The notes below the pieces were generated by a model. The model worked only from the letters and a program-made list of their open reading frames with translations, ran no database searches and had not been told where the DNA came from. A program made the position numbers and the translations under genes. Below, piece by piece: positions 44,294-51,915 of a DNA stretch of 64,000 nt. The stretch's first letter is position 1. Each line of letters opens with the position of its first letter. The stretch covers positions 1 to 64,000 of the forward strand of contig NZ_JBBGAZ010000011.1 of the NCBI RefSeq assembly GCF_037478305.1. Reading direction: 5' to 3'. Source of the stretch: Cognatishimia coralii (GTDB taxonomy: Bacteria; Pseudomonadota; Alphaproteobacteria; Rhodobacterales; Rhodobacteraceae).

Positions 44294-45046
44294 TTAGAGT
44301 TTCCAACCCGAATGCAGCGCCGCGATGCCCATTGTCAGATTGCGGTATTTCGCGTTCTCAAACCCGGCCTTGCGTAGCATGGCAAGGAAGGTGTCCTGAT
44401 CTGGGAACTTGCGGATGCTTTCCACCAGGTATTGATAGCTGTCGCGGTCATTTGCGATGGCCTGACCCATGCGAGGAATGACGTTGAAGGAATACAAGTC
44501 GTAGGCCTTCTGCATCATGTCATTCGGGATCTGGCTGAACTCCAACACCATCAGACGGCCACCGGGTTTCAACACGCGGTAGGCCTCGTTCAGGGCCTCT
44601 TGCGGGCGGGTCACGTTTCGGATGCCAAAGCTGATCGTGTAGACATCAAAGGTGTTGTCCTCAAACGGCAGCGCCATGGCATCGCCCACAACCCAATCCA
44701 GCTGATCCGCCATTTTGTCTGCTTCGGCGCGCTTGCGGCCCTCGACCAGCATTGGTTCGGTCAAGTCGCAAACCGTGGCATGCCCCGCACCTGCGCGATC
44801 CAGAAACCGGAACGAAATGTCCCCTGTGCCGCCCGCTACATCCAAAAGCTTTTGCCCCGGGCGTGGTGCCAGCCAATCCATCATCGCGTCTTTCCAGATG
44901 CGGTGGATGCCCATGCTCATGACGTCGTTCATGATGTCGTATTTTGAGGCAACCGAGCCAAAAACGCCCTGCACACGCCCGGCCTTTTCGGCTTCTGGCA
45001 CGGTTTCAAACCCGAAATGCGTGGTGGTTTGGTCAGCTTGGCTCAT
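44294..45046 (-). CDS. ubiE: UbiE, ubiquinone/menaquinone C-methyltransferase
   Basis: 250 residues. A SAM-dependent enzyme that methylates the benzoquinol ring. Motif I is LLDVAGGTGDISFRFL, and the family signatures YDIMNDVMSMGIHRIWKD and RVLKPGGRLMVLEFS are intact. First gene of a unit with ubiB, divergent from mutM. Confidence 0.97.
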   Translation of the reverse strand: MSQADQTTTHFGFETVPEAEKAGRVQGVFGSVASKYDIMNDVMSMGIHRIWKDAMMDWLAPRPGQKLLDVAGGTGDISFRFLDRAGAGHATVCDLTEPMLVEGRKRAEADKMADQLDWVVGDAMALPFEDNTFDVYTISFGIRNVTRPQEALNEAYRVLKPGGRLMVLEFSQIPNDMMQKAYDLYSFNVIPRMGQAIANDRDSYQYLVESIRKFPDQDTFLAMLRKAGFENAKYRNLTMGIAALHSGWKL

Positions 45047-45184
45047 GTCGCGGCCCCTCAGAAATTCCCTGCCTTACATATAGAGCCAAAGCCGCGCTTA
45101 CAATGCGATCTATTGGCTCGGTGGACGCGGGCTTTGCCTGTCCTATCTGAGCCGCTAAGAAGAGCCAAAGAAGGAGCGGATCCC

Positions 45185-46036
45185 ATGCCTGAATTGCCCG
45201 AAGTTGAAACCGTCCGCCGAGGGCTTGAACCCGCGATGACGGGGGCTGTGATTGCAAAAGCTTCGGTAAACCGCCCAGACCTGCGTTGGCCGTTCCCAGA
45301 AAACATGGCGGGGCGGCTGACCGGGCAAAAGGTTTTGGGGCTGAGGCGCCGGTCGAAATACATCCTTATGGACCTTGCCAGCGGAGAGACCTTGCTGGTG
45401 CATCTGGGCATGTCAGGACGCATGACGGTCTCTGGCGACCCACTGGGGCAATTTGCGCATAACCATCCTCAGACTGAGAAACACGATCACGTGGTCTTTG
45501 ACATGGACAATGGAGCTCGGGTTACGTTCAATGACCCGCGTCGCTTTGGAGCTATGGATCTGCTGGAGACTGCAACAGCTGATGCCCATAAGTTGCTTTG
45601 CGATATTGGCCCCGAACCTTTGGGTAATGATTTCAATGAGGACTACCTGGTCGAGCAGCTCAAGTCCCGCAAAACGCCGATTAAATCGGCGCTCTTGGAT
45701 CAGAAAATCGTCGCTGGCCTGGGCAATATCTATGTATGCGAGGCGCTTTATCGTGCTGGCATTTCCCCCAAACGCCACGTCAACAAAATTTCCGCGCCTC
45801 GGATCGCCGCTTTGGTGCCAATCATTCGTGAGGTGCTGTCAGAGGCCATCGAAGCAGGCGGCTCCAGCTTGCGTGATTTCCGCCAAGCCGATGGAGAACT
45901 TGGATATTTTCAGCACAGCTTTGATGTCTATGGGCGCGAGGGCGAACCCTGCAAAACGCCTGATTGTGACAAGGTGATTCTGAGAATCACGCAGTCTGGA
46001 CGCTCATCTTTCTACTGTGCGCAATGCCAAAGATAA
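45185..46036 (+). CDS. mutM: Formamidopyrimidine-DNA glycosylase (MutM/Fpg)
   Basis: 283 residues. Removes 8-oxoguanine and formamidopyrimidines. The catalytic N terminus is MPELPEVETVRRGL (Pro2 and Glu3), Lys in RRSKYILMDL is conserved, and the C-terminal zinc finger is intact (two Cys in EPCKTPDC, two in FYCAQCQ). The N-terminal Pro requirement fixes the start at 45185; the frame runs on to 45017. Confidence 0.97.
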   Translation: MPELPEVETVRRGLEPAMTGAVIAKASVNRPDLRWPFPENMAGRLTGQKVLGLRRRSKYILMDLASGETLLVHLGMSGRMTVSGDPLGQFAHNHPQTEKHDHVVFDMDNGARVTFNDPRRFGAMDLLETATADAHKLLCDIGPEPLGNDFNEDYLVEQLKSRKTPIKSALLDQKIVAGLGNIYVCEALYRAGISPKRHVNKISAPRIAALVPIIREVLSEAIEAGGSSLRDFRQADGELGYFQHSFDVYGREGEPCKTPDCDKVILRITQSGRSSFYCAQCQR

Positions 46037-46099
46037 CTTGATCCCCCCTTCCGACATGGTAAGGAATCGAGCTTACTTGGAACAACAGAAAGCGGATCC

Positions 46100-46876
46100 A
46101 TGGCTTTTGAGACGATCATCGTCGAAGTTGAAGACCACGTAGCTCTTATCAAACTGAATCGCCCTGATGCATTGAACGCTCTGAACTCAGAGCTGCTGAA
46201 GGAATTGGGCCAAGCTCTGTCTGAGGCCGATCAGAATGACAAAGTCCGCTGCATTGTAATCACAGGCTCGGAGAAGGCCTTTGCCGCCGGTGCCGACATT
46301 AAAGAAATGAGCGAGAAGACATTCGTTGAAATGTTCCTCTCTGACTTTTTTGGCGACCACGGTGATGCGATCACTAAGATCCGCAAGCCGATCATCGCGG
46401 CCGTCTCTGGCTACGCGCTTGGTGGCGGCTGCGAACTGGCGATGATGTGCGACTTTATTATTGCGTCGGACACCGCGAAATTCGGCCAGCCCGAGATCAA
46501 TTTGGGCGTTATCGCGGGCCTAGGCGGCACGCAGCGCCTGACGCGCTATGTCGGCAAATCTAAATCCATGGACATGCATCTGACCGGACGCTTCATGGAT
46601 GCTGACGAAGCCGAACGTTCGGGTCTCGTGTCTCGTGTTGTGCCGGGCAAGAAGTTGATGGACGAAGCCATGGGCGCGGCGCAGAAGATCGCCGAGAAAT
46701 CCATGCTGAGTGCGATTGCCGCGAAAGAAGCCGTAAACCGCGCCTATGAGACAACCCTGACCGAAGGCCTGCTTTATGAGCGCCGCCTGTTCCATTCGCT
46801 CTTTGCGACGGAAGATCAGAAGGAAGGCATGGCCGCCTTTGCAGAAAAGCGTCAGGCTCAGTTCCGCGACAAGTAA
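46100..46876 (+). CDS. Enoyl-CoA hydratase (crotonase family)
   Basis: 258 residues. Hydrates trans-2-enoyl-CoA in fatty-acid or related degradation. The oxyanion-hole loop is AFAAGADIKEM and GYALGGGCELAMMCD, and the two catalytic glutamates are near CELAMM and GQPEINLGVIAGLGGTQRL. It is closest to the general short-chain hydratase (PaaF/Ech) group. A terminator follows. Confidence 0.95.
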   Translation: MAFETIIVEVEDHVALIKLNRPDALNALNSELLKELGQALSEADQNDKVRCIVITGSEKAFAAGADIKEMSEKTFVEMFLSDFFGDHGDAITKIRKPIIAAVSGYALGGGCELAMMCDFIIASDTAKFGQPEINLGVIAGLGGTQRLTRYVGKSKSMDMHLTGRFMDADEAERSGLVSRVVPGKKLMDEAMGAAQKIAEKSMLSAIAAKEAVNRAYETTLTEGLLYERRLFHSLFATEDQKEGMAAFAEKRQAQFRDK

Positions 46877-46895
46877 ATTGTCCGAACCTGTTCTA

Positions 46896-46923
46896 GGCCG
46901 TCCGTTTCGGGCGGCCTTTTTCA
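46896..46923 (+). terminator. Rho-independent terminator of the enoyl-CoA hydratase gene
   Basis: GGCCGTCC with GGGCGGCC around GTTTC, then TTTTT. Eighteen bases past the stop. Confidence 0.9.
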
Positions 46924-47071
46924 TGGGCGCACGTCAGCGGTGCAATTTTTTTGAGCATTGGGATTCGATCGGAACGATTCGCTTTGCTGCAGGTGCAAAA
47001 TCCTCGCTTGGATTTTTGCTATTCCATTCACCAGTAAAACTCTGTAAAGACCGCCGTCATACATGCGCGTG

Positions 47072-47108
47072 ATGCCCGCTTAGGCAAGAATCGGACCCGG
47101 GAAACCGG
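47072..47108 (+). promoter_or_regulatory. Two hairpins in the rpsT leader
   Basis: TGCC-CGCTTA-GGCA (47072-47085) and CCCGG-GAAA-CCGGG (47095-47108, a GNRA tetraloop) lie 70-100 bases before rpsT. Ribosomal protein genes often have structured leaders for feedback control; whether S20 acts here is unknown. Confidence 0.4.
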
Positions 47109-47174
47109 GCAGACCCGTTGTCTTTGGTCTCACGCAGAATAGAGAAACGAACACGAAATAAAGGTCTGAGATTC

Positions 47175-47438
47175 ATGGCAAACTCACCACAGTCCAAAAA
47201 GCGCGCACGTCAGAATGAACGCCGTGCTCTGGTCAACCAATCCCGTCGCTCCCGCATCCGCACCTTTCTGCGCAAAGTAGAGGAAGCGATTGCGTCTGGC
47301 GATCACGCCGCAGCCGCAGAAGCCCTCAAGGCAGCTCAACCAGAAGTAATGCGCGGTGTGAACAAAGGTATCTTCCACAAGAACACGGCATCCCGCAAAA
47401 TCTCTCGTCTTGCGGCACGGGTCAAAGCTCTGGGCTAA
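47175..47438 (+). CDS. rpsT: Ribosomal protein S20 (bS20)
   Basis: 87 residues, very basic and helical, starting MANSPQSKKRARQNERRALVNQ, with the family's C-terminal KGIFHKNTASRKISRLAARV. Binds the 5' domain of 16S rRNA. The start at 47175 is fixed by the conserved MANS N terminus. Followed by a strong terminator, so dnaA has its own promoter. Confidence 0.98.
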   Translation: MANSPQSKKRARQNERRALVNQSRRSRIRTFLRKVEEAIASGDHAAAAEALKAAQPEVMRGVNKGIFHKNTASRKISRLAARVKALG

Positions 47439-47461
47439 ACCCTTATCAAACAGTAAAAAAA

Positions 47462-47494
47462 GGCGCCTCCCCTATGTGGTTGGCGCCTTTTTTT
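47462..47494 (+). terminator. Rho-independent terminator of rpsT
   Basis: GGCGCC at 47462-47467 and at 47482-47487 form the stem, with a run of A before and seven T after. Confidence 0.93.
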
Positions 47495-47941
47495 ATGAAA
47501 ATTTGATCTCACTGAGAGAGATTCTTTTCGACCATTTCATGAGTCAAGTTCGAAGATCAGTTGCGACTCTCATTCCGAAATTGCTAGCTTCATAAGTGCG
47601 ATTCATATCGCCGCTTCGGGGGGCGGACAGCATTCGGGAAAACCGAATACCGACAACCAAGCTCAACCAAAGGTTGTAGTGCATCTTTCTGTGTGCAAAC
47701 ATGGTGATGTTCTTGAAGAATCTGGTTGAGGGCTTGCGTGTCCGATCCTTTTTTGAACGCACAAAGGTGCGCAAGAAACTTACGCTGTGAGGGTGGGGAC
47801 TTTCACGGAATGGGACGTATTGTTTTTGCAAGGTGCTGACTGCTCAGCATCCAGCCAAGGTGTGAGTGCGGAATTGGGTTGCGAAACTGGCAGGTTCGAC
47901 TCTTTCGGGGTCGATTGAATTGGACGCGGAATCGGGGACAA
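47495..47941 (+). promoter_or_regulatory. dnaA upstream region: structured leader, no clear DnaA boxes
   Basis: About 450 bp without a gene. It holds short GC-rich hairpins: CCGC..GCGG near 47611, ATTCGG-GAAAA-CCGAAT at 47632-47648, CGCAC-AAAG-GTGCG at 47758-47771, GCTGA-CTGC-TCAGC at 47835-47848 and TCGAC..GTCGA at about 47896-47914. I found no match to the DnaA box TTATCCACA. It must carry the dnaA promoter. A 95-residue minus-strand frame crosses it but shows nothing protein-like. Confidence 0.5.
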
Positions 47942-49330
47942 ATGACACTAGATCAACTGGGGGCTTTCCAACGTGAAATGTTGGAAACGGTCGGGCAAAA
48001 TAACTACAAGGCGTGGATCGAACCGCTTGAGTTTGCTGATATTCAGGACGGCGTAGCAACGTTCAACGTTCCGACGAACTTTATCGGCAACTATGTGTCC
48101 CAGAATTTTGGCGACCTTCTTATTCACAAACTGACCTCTCTGGGCGAAACCGTTCAGCGCGTGCATTTCCGGGTCGCGAATTCCGCCGCAGCGCCACGGG
48201 TAACTTCTCCGTCCATCGAGACCGCAGCGCCTGTCTCAGAAACAGTGCGCCCTTCTCCACAAACGCGCCTTGAAACCTCTAAGGCCGAGCTGCCGGGCGC
48301 CCCGCTTGATGCGCGCTTCACCTTTGACAGCTTTGTGGTTGGCAAACCGAACGAGCTGGCCAATGCCGCCGCCCGCCGTGTCGCTGAAGGTGGTCCTGTC
48401 AGCTTCAATCCGCTGTTCCTCTATGGCGGCGTTGGCCTTGGTAAGACCCACCTCATGCACGCGATTGCATGGGAGTTGCAAAACCGTCGTCCAGACCTGA
48501 ATGTCCTTTACCTATCTGCTGAACAATTCATGTATCGCTTTGTTCAGGCCCTGCGTGATCGCAAGATGATGGACTTCAAAGAGCTGTTCCGCTCTGTAGA
48601 CGTTCTAATGGTCGACGATGTGCAGTTCATCGCGGGCAAGGACTCCACCCAAGAAGAATTCTTCCACACGTTCAATGCTTTGGTGGATCAGAACAAACAG
48701 ATCATTATCTCTGCCGACCGCGCTCCTGGCGAAATCAAAGGCATGGAAGACCGCATTCGCTCTCGCCTGCAATGTGGCTTGGTGGTGGATTTGCACCCGA
48801 CCGACTATGAGCTGCGTCTGGGCATCCTGCAAAGCAAGGTCGAGCAGTACCGTAGCCAATATCCAGATCTGGTTCTTGCCGATGGCGTACTGGAATTCCT
48901 CGCGCATCGCATTTCCACCAACGTGCGCGTGCTTGAAGGTGCTCTGACCCGTCTGTTTGCATTTGCCTCCCTCGTAGGTCGCGAAATCACGATGGAATTG
49001 ACGCAGGATTGTCTGTCCGACGTGCTTCGTGCCTCTGAGCGTAAGATCAGTGTCGAGGAAATCCAGCGCCGGGTGGCTGAACACTACAACATCCGCCTGT
49101 CCGACATGATCGGCCCCAAACGTCTGCGCAACTTTGCGCGCCCGCGTCAGGTTGCCATGTTCCTTTGCAAACAGCTGACCAGCCGCTCCTTGCCAGAAAT
49201 CGGGCGTCGTTTTGGCGGACGGGATCACACCACCGTCATGCACGGGGTGCGCCGTATCGAAGAGCTGCGTAGCTCGGACGGTCAAATCGCCGAGGATCTC
49301 GAACTTCTCCGCCGCGCCTTAGAAGCATAA
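47942..49330 (+). CDS. dnaA: Chromosomal replication initiator DnaA
   Basis: 462 residues. An N-terminal helicase-loading domain, a variable Pro/Ser-rich linker (about 75-125), the AAA+ ATPase (Walker A GGVGLGKTHLMHAI, Walker B DVLMVDDVQFIAGK) and a C-terminal DNA-binding domain with signature GGRDHTTVMHGVRRIEEL. It binds oriC and opens the origin. I chose the ATG at 47942 with GGGGAC upstream; the frame extends to 47879. Confidence 0.98.
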   Translation: MTLDQLGAFQREMLETVGQNNYKAWIEPLEFADIQDGVATFNVPTNFIGNYVSQNFGDLLIHKLTSLGETVQRVHFRVANSAAAPRVTSPSIETAAPVSETVRPSPQTRLETSKAELPGAPLDARFTFDSFVVGKPNELANAAARRVAEGGPVSFNPLFLYGGVGLGKTHLMHAIAWELQNRRPDLNVLYLSAEQFMYRFVQALRDRKMMDFKELFRSVDVLMVDDVQFIAGKDSTQEEFFHTFNALVDQNKQIIISADRAPGEIKGMEDRIRSRLQCGLVVDLHPTDYELRLGILQSKVEQYRSQYPDLVLADGVLEFLAHRISTNVRVLEGALTRLFAFASLVGREITMELTQDCLSDVLRASERKISVEEIQRRVAEHYNIRLSDMIGPKRLRNFARPRQVAMFLCKQLTSRSLPEIGRRFGGRDHTTVMHGVRRIEELRSSDGQIAEDLELLRRALEA

Positions 49331-49353
49331 AGGCGGGGCACTCCCCACCTTAC

Positions 49354-49377
49354 AGCGGGCTTTTGGGCCCGCTTTTT
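49354..49377 (+). terminator. Rho-independent terminator of dnaA
   Basis: AGCGGGC (49354-49360) with GCCCGCT (49367-49373), then TTTTCTTT. It separates dnaA from dnaN. Confidence 0.9.
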
Positions 49378-49487
49378 CTTTGGGTGCTTGACGGCCCCGT
49401 AAATACAGCCGAAAAAACCAAAAAGAGCTTGAGCCTAAGGGTGAACAGGCTAGTCTGTCACCCCCGGCTACTTCGGAGGACGAAGGG

Positions 49488-50606
49488 ATGAAAATCAGCA
49501 TTGAACGTGGCACCCTGCTTAAGGCCGTGTCTCAGGCGCAATCGGTGGTCGAACGCCGCAACACCATCCCGATCCTAGCCAATGTGCTGATCGAAGCGGA
49601 TGGCGCGAATGTGTCCTTCCGCGCGACAGACCTTGATATCGAAGTGGTCGACAAAGCGGCCGCGATGGTTGAACGCGCGGGTGCAACGACCGTTTCTGCA
49701 AGCACTCTGCATGAGATCGTACGCAAGCTGCCGGATGGCGCGTTGGTGACTCTGTCTGACGACGGGACCGCTGGGAGGCTGACCGTCGAAGCAGGTCGGT
49801 CGAACTTCTCTTTGGCGACGCTGCCGAAAGAGGATTTTCCGGTCATGGCGACCTCGGAATATGCCTGCAACTTTACGGCCAAGGCGGCGAATCTACGTCG
49901 CTTGTTTGATAAATCGAAGTTCGCGATTTCGACGGAAGAGACCCGCTATTATCTGAATGGCGTCTATATGCATGTCTCTGATGCGGATGGCGGTCAGGTG
50001 TTGCGCTGTGTGGCCACAGACGGTCACCGTCTGGCGCGGATTGATTCTGATCTTCCGGATGGCGCGAGCGATATGCCGGGCGTGATTGTGCCGCGCAAAA
50101 CCGTTGGCGAGCTGCGCAAGCTCTTGGACGACGATGATATGGATATCGCGGTGAGCGTCAGCGACACCAAAGTTCGCTTTGCAACGCCAGATATTACGCT
50201 GACCTCTAAAGTCATCGACGGCACCTTCCCTGACTACACACGCGTTATTCCAGCGGGCAACACGCGTCGTCTAGAAGTGGATGCTGCAGAATTCGCACAG
50301 GCTGTGGATCGTGTGGCCACCGTTTCTTCAGAGCGGTCTCGCGCGGTGAAACTGGCATTGGATGAGGACCGTTTGGTTCTGTCCGTCAACGCGCCTGATT
50401 CCGGTGCTGCGGAAGAAGAGCTTGCGGTGGCCTATGGCGATGAGCGTCTAGAGATTGGCTTTAACGCGAAATACCTGCTGGAGATTGCCAGCCAAGTGGA
50501 TCGCGAGAACGCTGTCTTTATGTTCAACTCCGCAGGTGATCCGACATTGATGCGTGAAGGCAATGACACCACGGCCGTTTACGTCGTGATGCCGATGCGC
50601 GTGTGA
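49488..50606 (+). CDS. dnaN: DNA polymerase III beta subunit (sliding clamp)
   Basis: 372 residues in three repeated clamp domains. The start is MKISIERGTLLKAVSQAQSVVERRNTIPILANVLI and the end YVVMPMRV, the usual C terminus. It forms the ring that holds polymerase on DNA and interacts with MutL, DinB and others, two of which are also in this window. GGAGG lies ahead of the ATG. Confidence 0.98.
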   Translation: MKISIERGTLLKAVSQAQSVVERRNTIPILANVLIEADGANVSFRATDLDIEVVDKAAAMVERAGATTVSASTLHEIVRKLPDGALVTLSDDGTAGRLTVEAGRSNFSLATLPKEDFPVMATSEYACNFTAKAANLRRLFDKSKFAISTEETRYYLNGVYMHVSDADGGQVLRCVATDGHRLARIDSDLPDGASDMPGVIVPRKTVGELRKLLDDDDMDIAVSVSDTKVRFATPDITLTSKVIDGTFPDYTRVIPAGNTRRLEVDAAEFAQAVDRVATVSSERSRAVKLALDEDRLVLSVNAPDSGAAEEELAVAYGDERLEIGFNAKYLLEIASQVDRENAVFMFNSAGDPTLMREGNDTTAVYVVMPMRV

Positions 50607-50613
50607 GGCAGGG

Positions 50614-50658
50614 CGGAATTTTCCAAAAATTCCGCGCCGTTTTCTTTGAAAGAAAACG
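50614..50658 (+). repeat. Twin 21-nt palindrome intergenic element, copy 2
   Basis: Palindromes at 50614-50634 (CGGAATTTT..AAAATTCCG) and 50638-50658 (CGTTTTCTTT..AAAGAAAACG) are separated by CGC. Read along transcription this has the same order as the 19107 copy, with matched changes in both stem arms. It fills most of the 61-bp gap between dnaN and recF. Confidence 0.85.
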
Positions 50659-50667
50659 AGGCCGGTC

Positions 50668-51771
50668 ATGACACAGCTTGCGCTGACCAATCTGAAACTC
50701 AGTCATTTTCGCAGCCATAAGGCCAGCGAAATAAGCTGTGACGCGCGTCCAGTCGCGATCTATGGGCCCAATGGCGCGGGCAAAACCAATATCCTAGAGG
50801 CCGTATCACTTTTCTCGCCCGGTCGGGGTATCCGCCGCGCCTCGGCGCAGGACATGATGCGCCGTCCCGAGGCTTTGGGATGGAAACTCAGCGGCATTCT
50901 GACGTCATCTGAAGGCACTCAGGAAATTGAGACGTGGTCGGAAAGCGGCGCGGCCCGTCAGGTTAAAATCAACGACAAAACGGCCCCACAGACCAAACTC
51001 GGCGCGCTCTGTCGTGTGATATGGCTTATTCCCGCAATGGATCGATTATGGATCGAAGGCGCGGAAGGAAGACGACGGTTTTTGGACCGAACAGCATTGT
51101 CTTTCTTTCCAGACCATGCCGAAGCGTCACTGACCTATGAAAAGACCATGCGGGAACGCAACCGGCTTTTGAAAGAACAGATTCGCGATGCACATTGGTA
51201 CAAGGCGCTCGAGGATCAAATGGCGAAATGCGCCACTCAGATCCATGCCAATCGCCTGGCCACACTCGCGCAACTCACTGAGGCGCAACGGAAAACCTCG
51301 ACCGCCTTCCCCATTGCCGACCTGGACCTACTGCAAAGCGAAGGCGAGAGCCCGACCTCTGAGGACGCTTTTCGCGAGGCCTTTGCAGAAAGCCGCAGTC
51401 GAGACCTGATCGCCGGTCGTACGCTGGTCGGCCCGCATCGCTCTGACCTTTCTGCGACCTATATCGCCAAGAATGTTCCCGCATCAGATTGCTCGACAGG
51501 CGAGCAAAAAGCGCTCTTGATCTCGTTGATCCTCGCCAATGCGCGCGCGCTTGCCGACACGCTTGGCACCCCGCCGATCCTGCTCTTGGACGAAGTCGCC
51601 GCCCATCTGGACGCGGATCGGCGCGCTGCGCTTTATGATGAGTTGATTGACTTAAAGGCTCAGGCCTGGATGACCGGAACCGAAGACCACCTATTTGATG
51701 CGCTCGGCGACCGTGCGCAGTATCTTACAGTGTCAGAGGACGACGGGATTTCCGCCCTGTCAAAGGCCTGA
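50668..51771 (+). CDS. recF: DNA replication and repair protein RecF
   Basis: 367 residues of the SMC/Rad50-like ATPase family. Walker A is YGPNGAGKTNILEAVSLFSPGRG, the signature region is STGEQKALLISLILANAR and Walker B is ILLLDEVAAHLDADRR. It loads RecA at gaps together with RecO and RecR. It follows dnaN after a twin-hairpin element. Confidence 0.96.
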   Translation: MTQLALTNLKLSHFRSHKASEISCDARPVAIYGPNGAGKTNILEAVSLFSPGRGIRRASAQDMMRRPEALGWKLSGILTSSEGTQEIETWSESGAARQVKINDKTAPQTKLGALCRVIWLIPAMDRLWIEGAEGRRRFLDRTALSFFPDHAEASLTYEKTMRERNRLLKEQIRDAHWYKALEDQMAKCATQIHANRLATLAQLTEAQRKTSTAFPIADLDLLQSEGESPTSEDAFREAFAESRSRDLIAGRTLVGPHRSDLSATYIAKNVPASDCSTGEQKALLISLILANARALADTLGTPPILLLDEVAAHLDADRRAALYDELIDLKAQAWMTGTEDHLFDALGDRAQYLTVSEDDGISALSKA

Positions 51772-51797
51772 TTTCATCTTGCCAAAAATACTCAAAT
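51772..51797 (-). repeat. GAGTATTT..GGCAAGATGAA intergenic repeat
   Basis: Read on the minus strand: ATTTGAGTATTTTTGG then CAAGATGAAA. It begins directly after the recF stop and precedes gyrB; this is the only copy between tandem genes. Confidence 0.82.
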
Positions 51798-51915
51798 TCG
51801 CTCGGTTCCCGTGCTCGCGACACGACCGGGATTCCGCCCAAAAAAACACGTCAATTGCGTGACACTCCCCTCCAAAACGGCTATAAATTGGGCAAGAAAT
51901 AAGGGGTCTCATCAC

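Noticed and set aside
47544..47831. Minus-strand 95-residue frame upstream of dnaA
   Set aside because: No ribosome site or family features, and it crosses several hairpins of the dnaA leader. Treated as chance.
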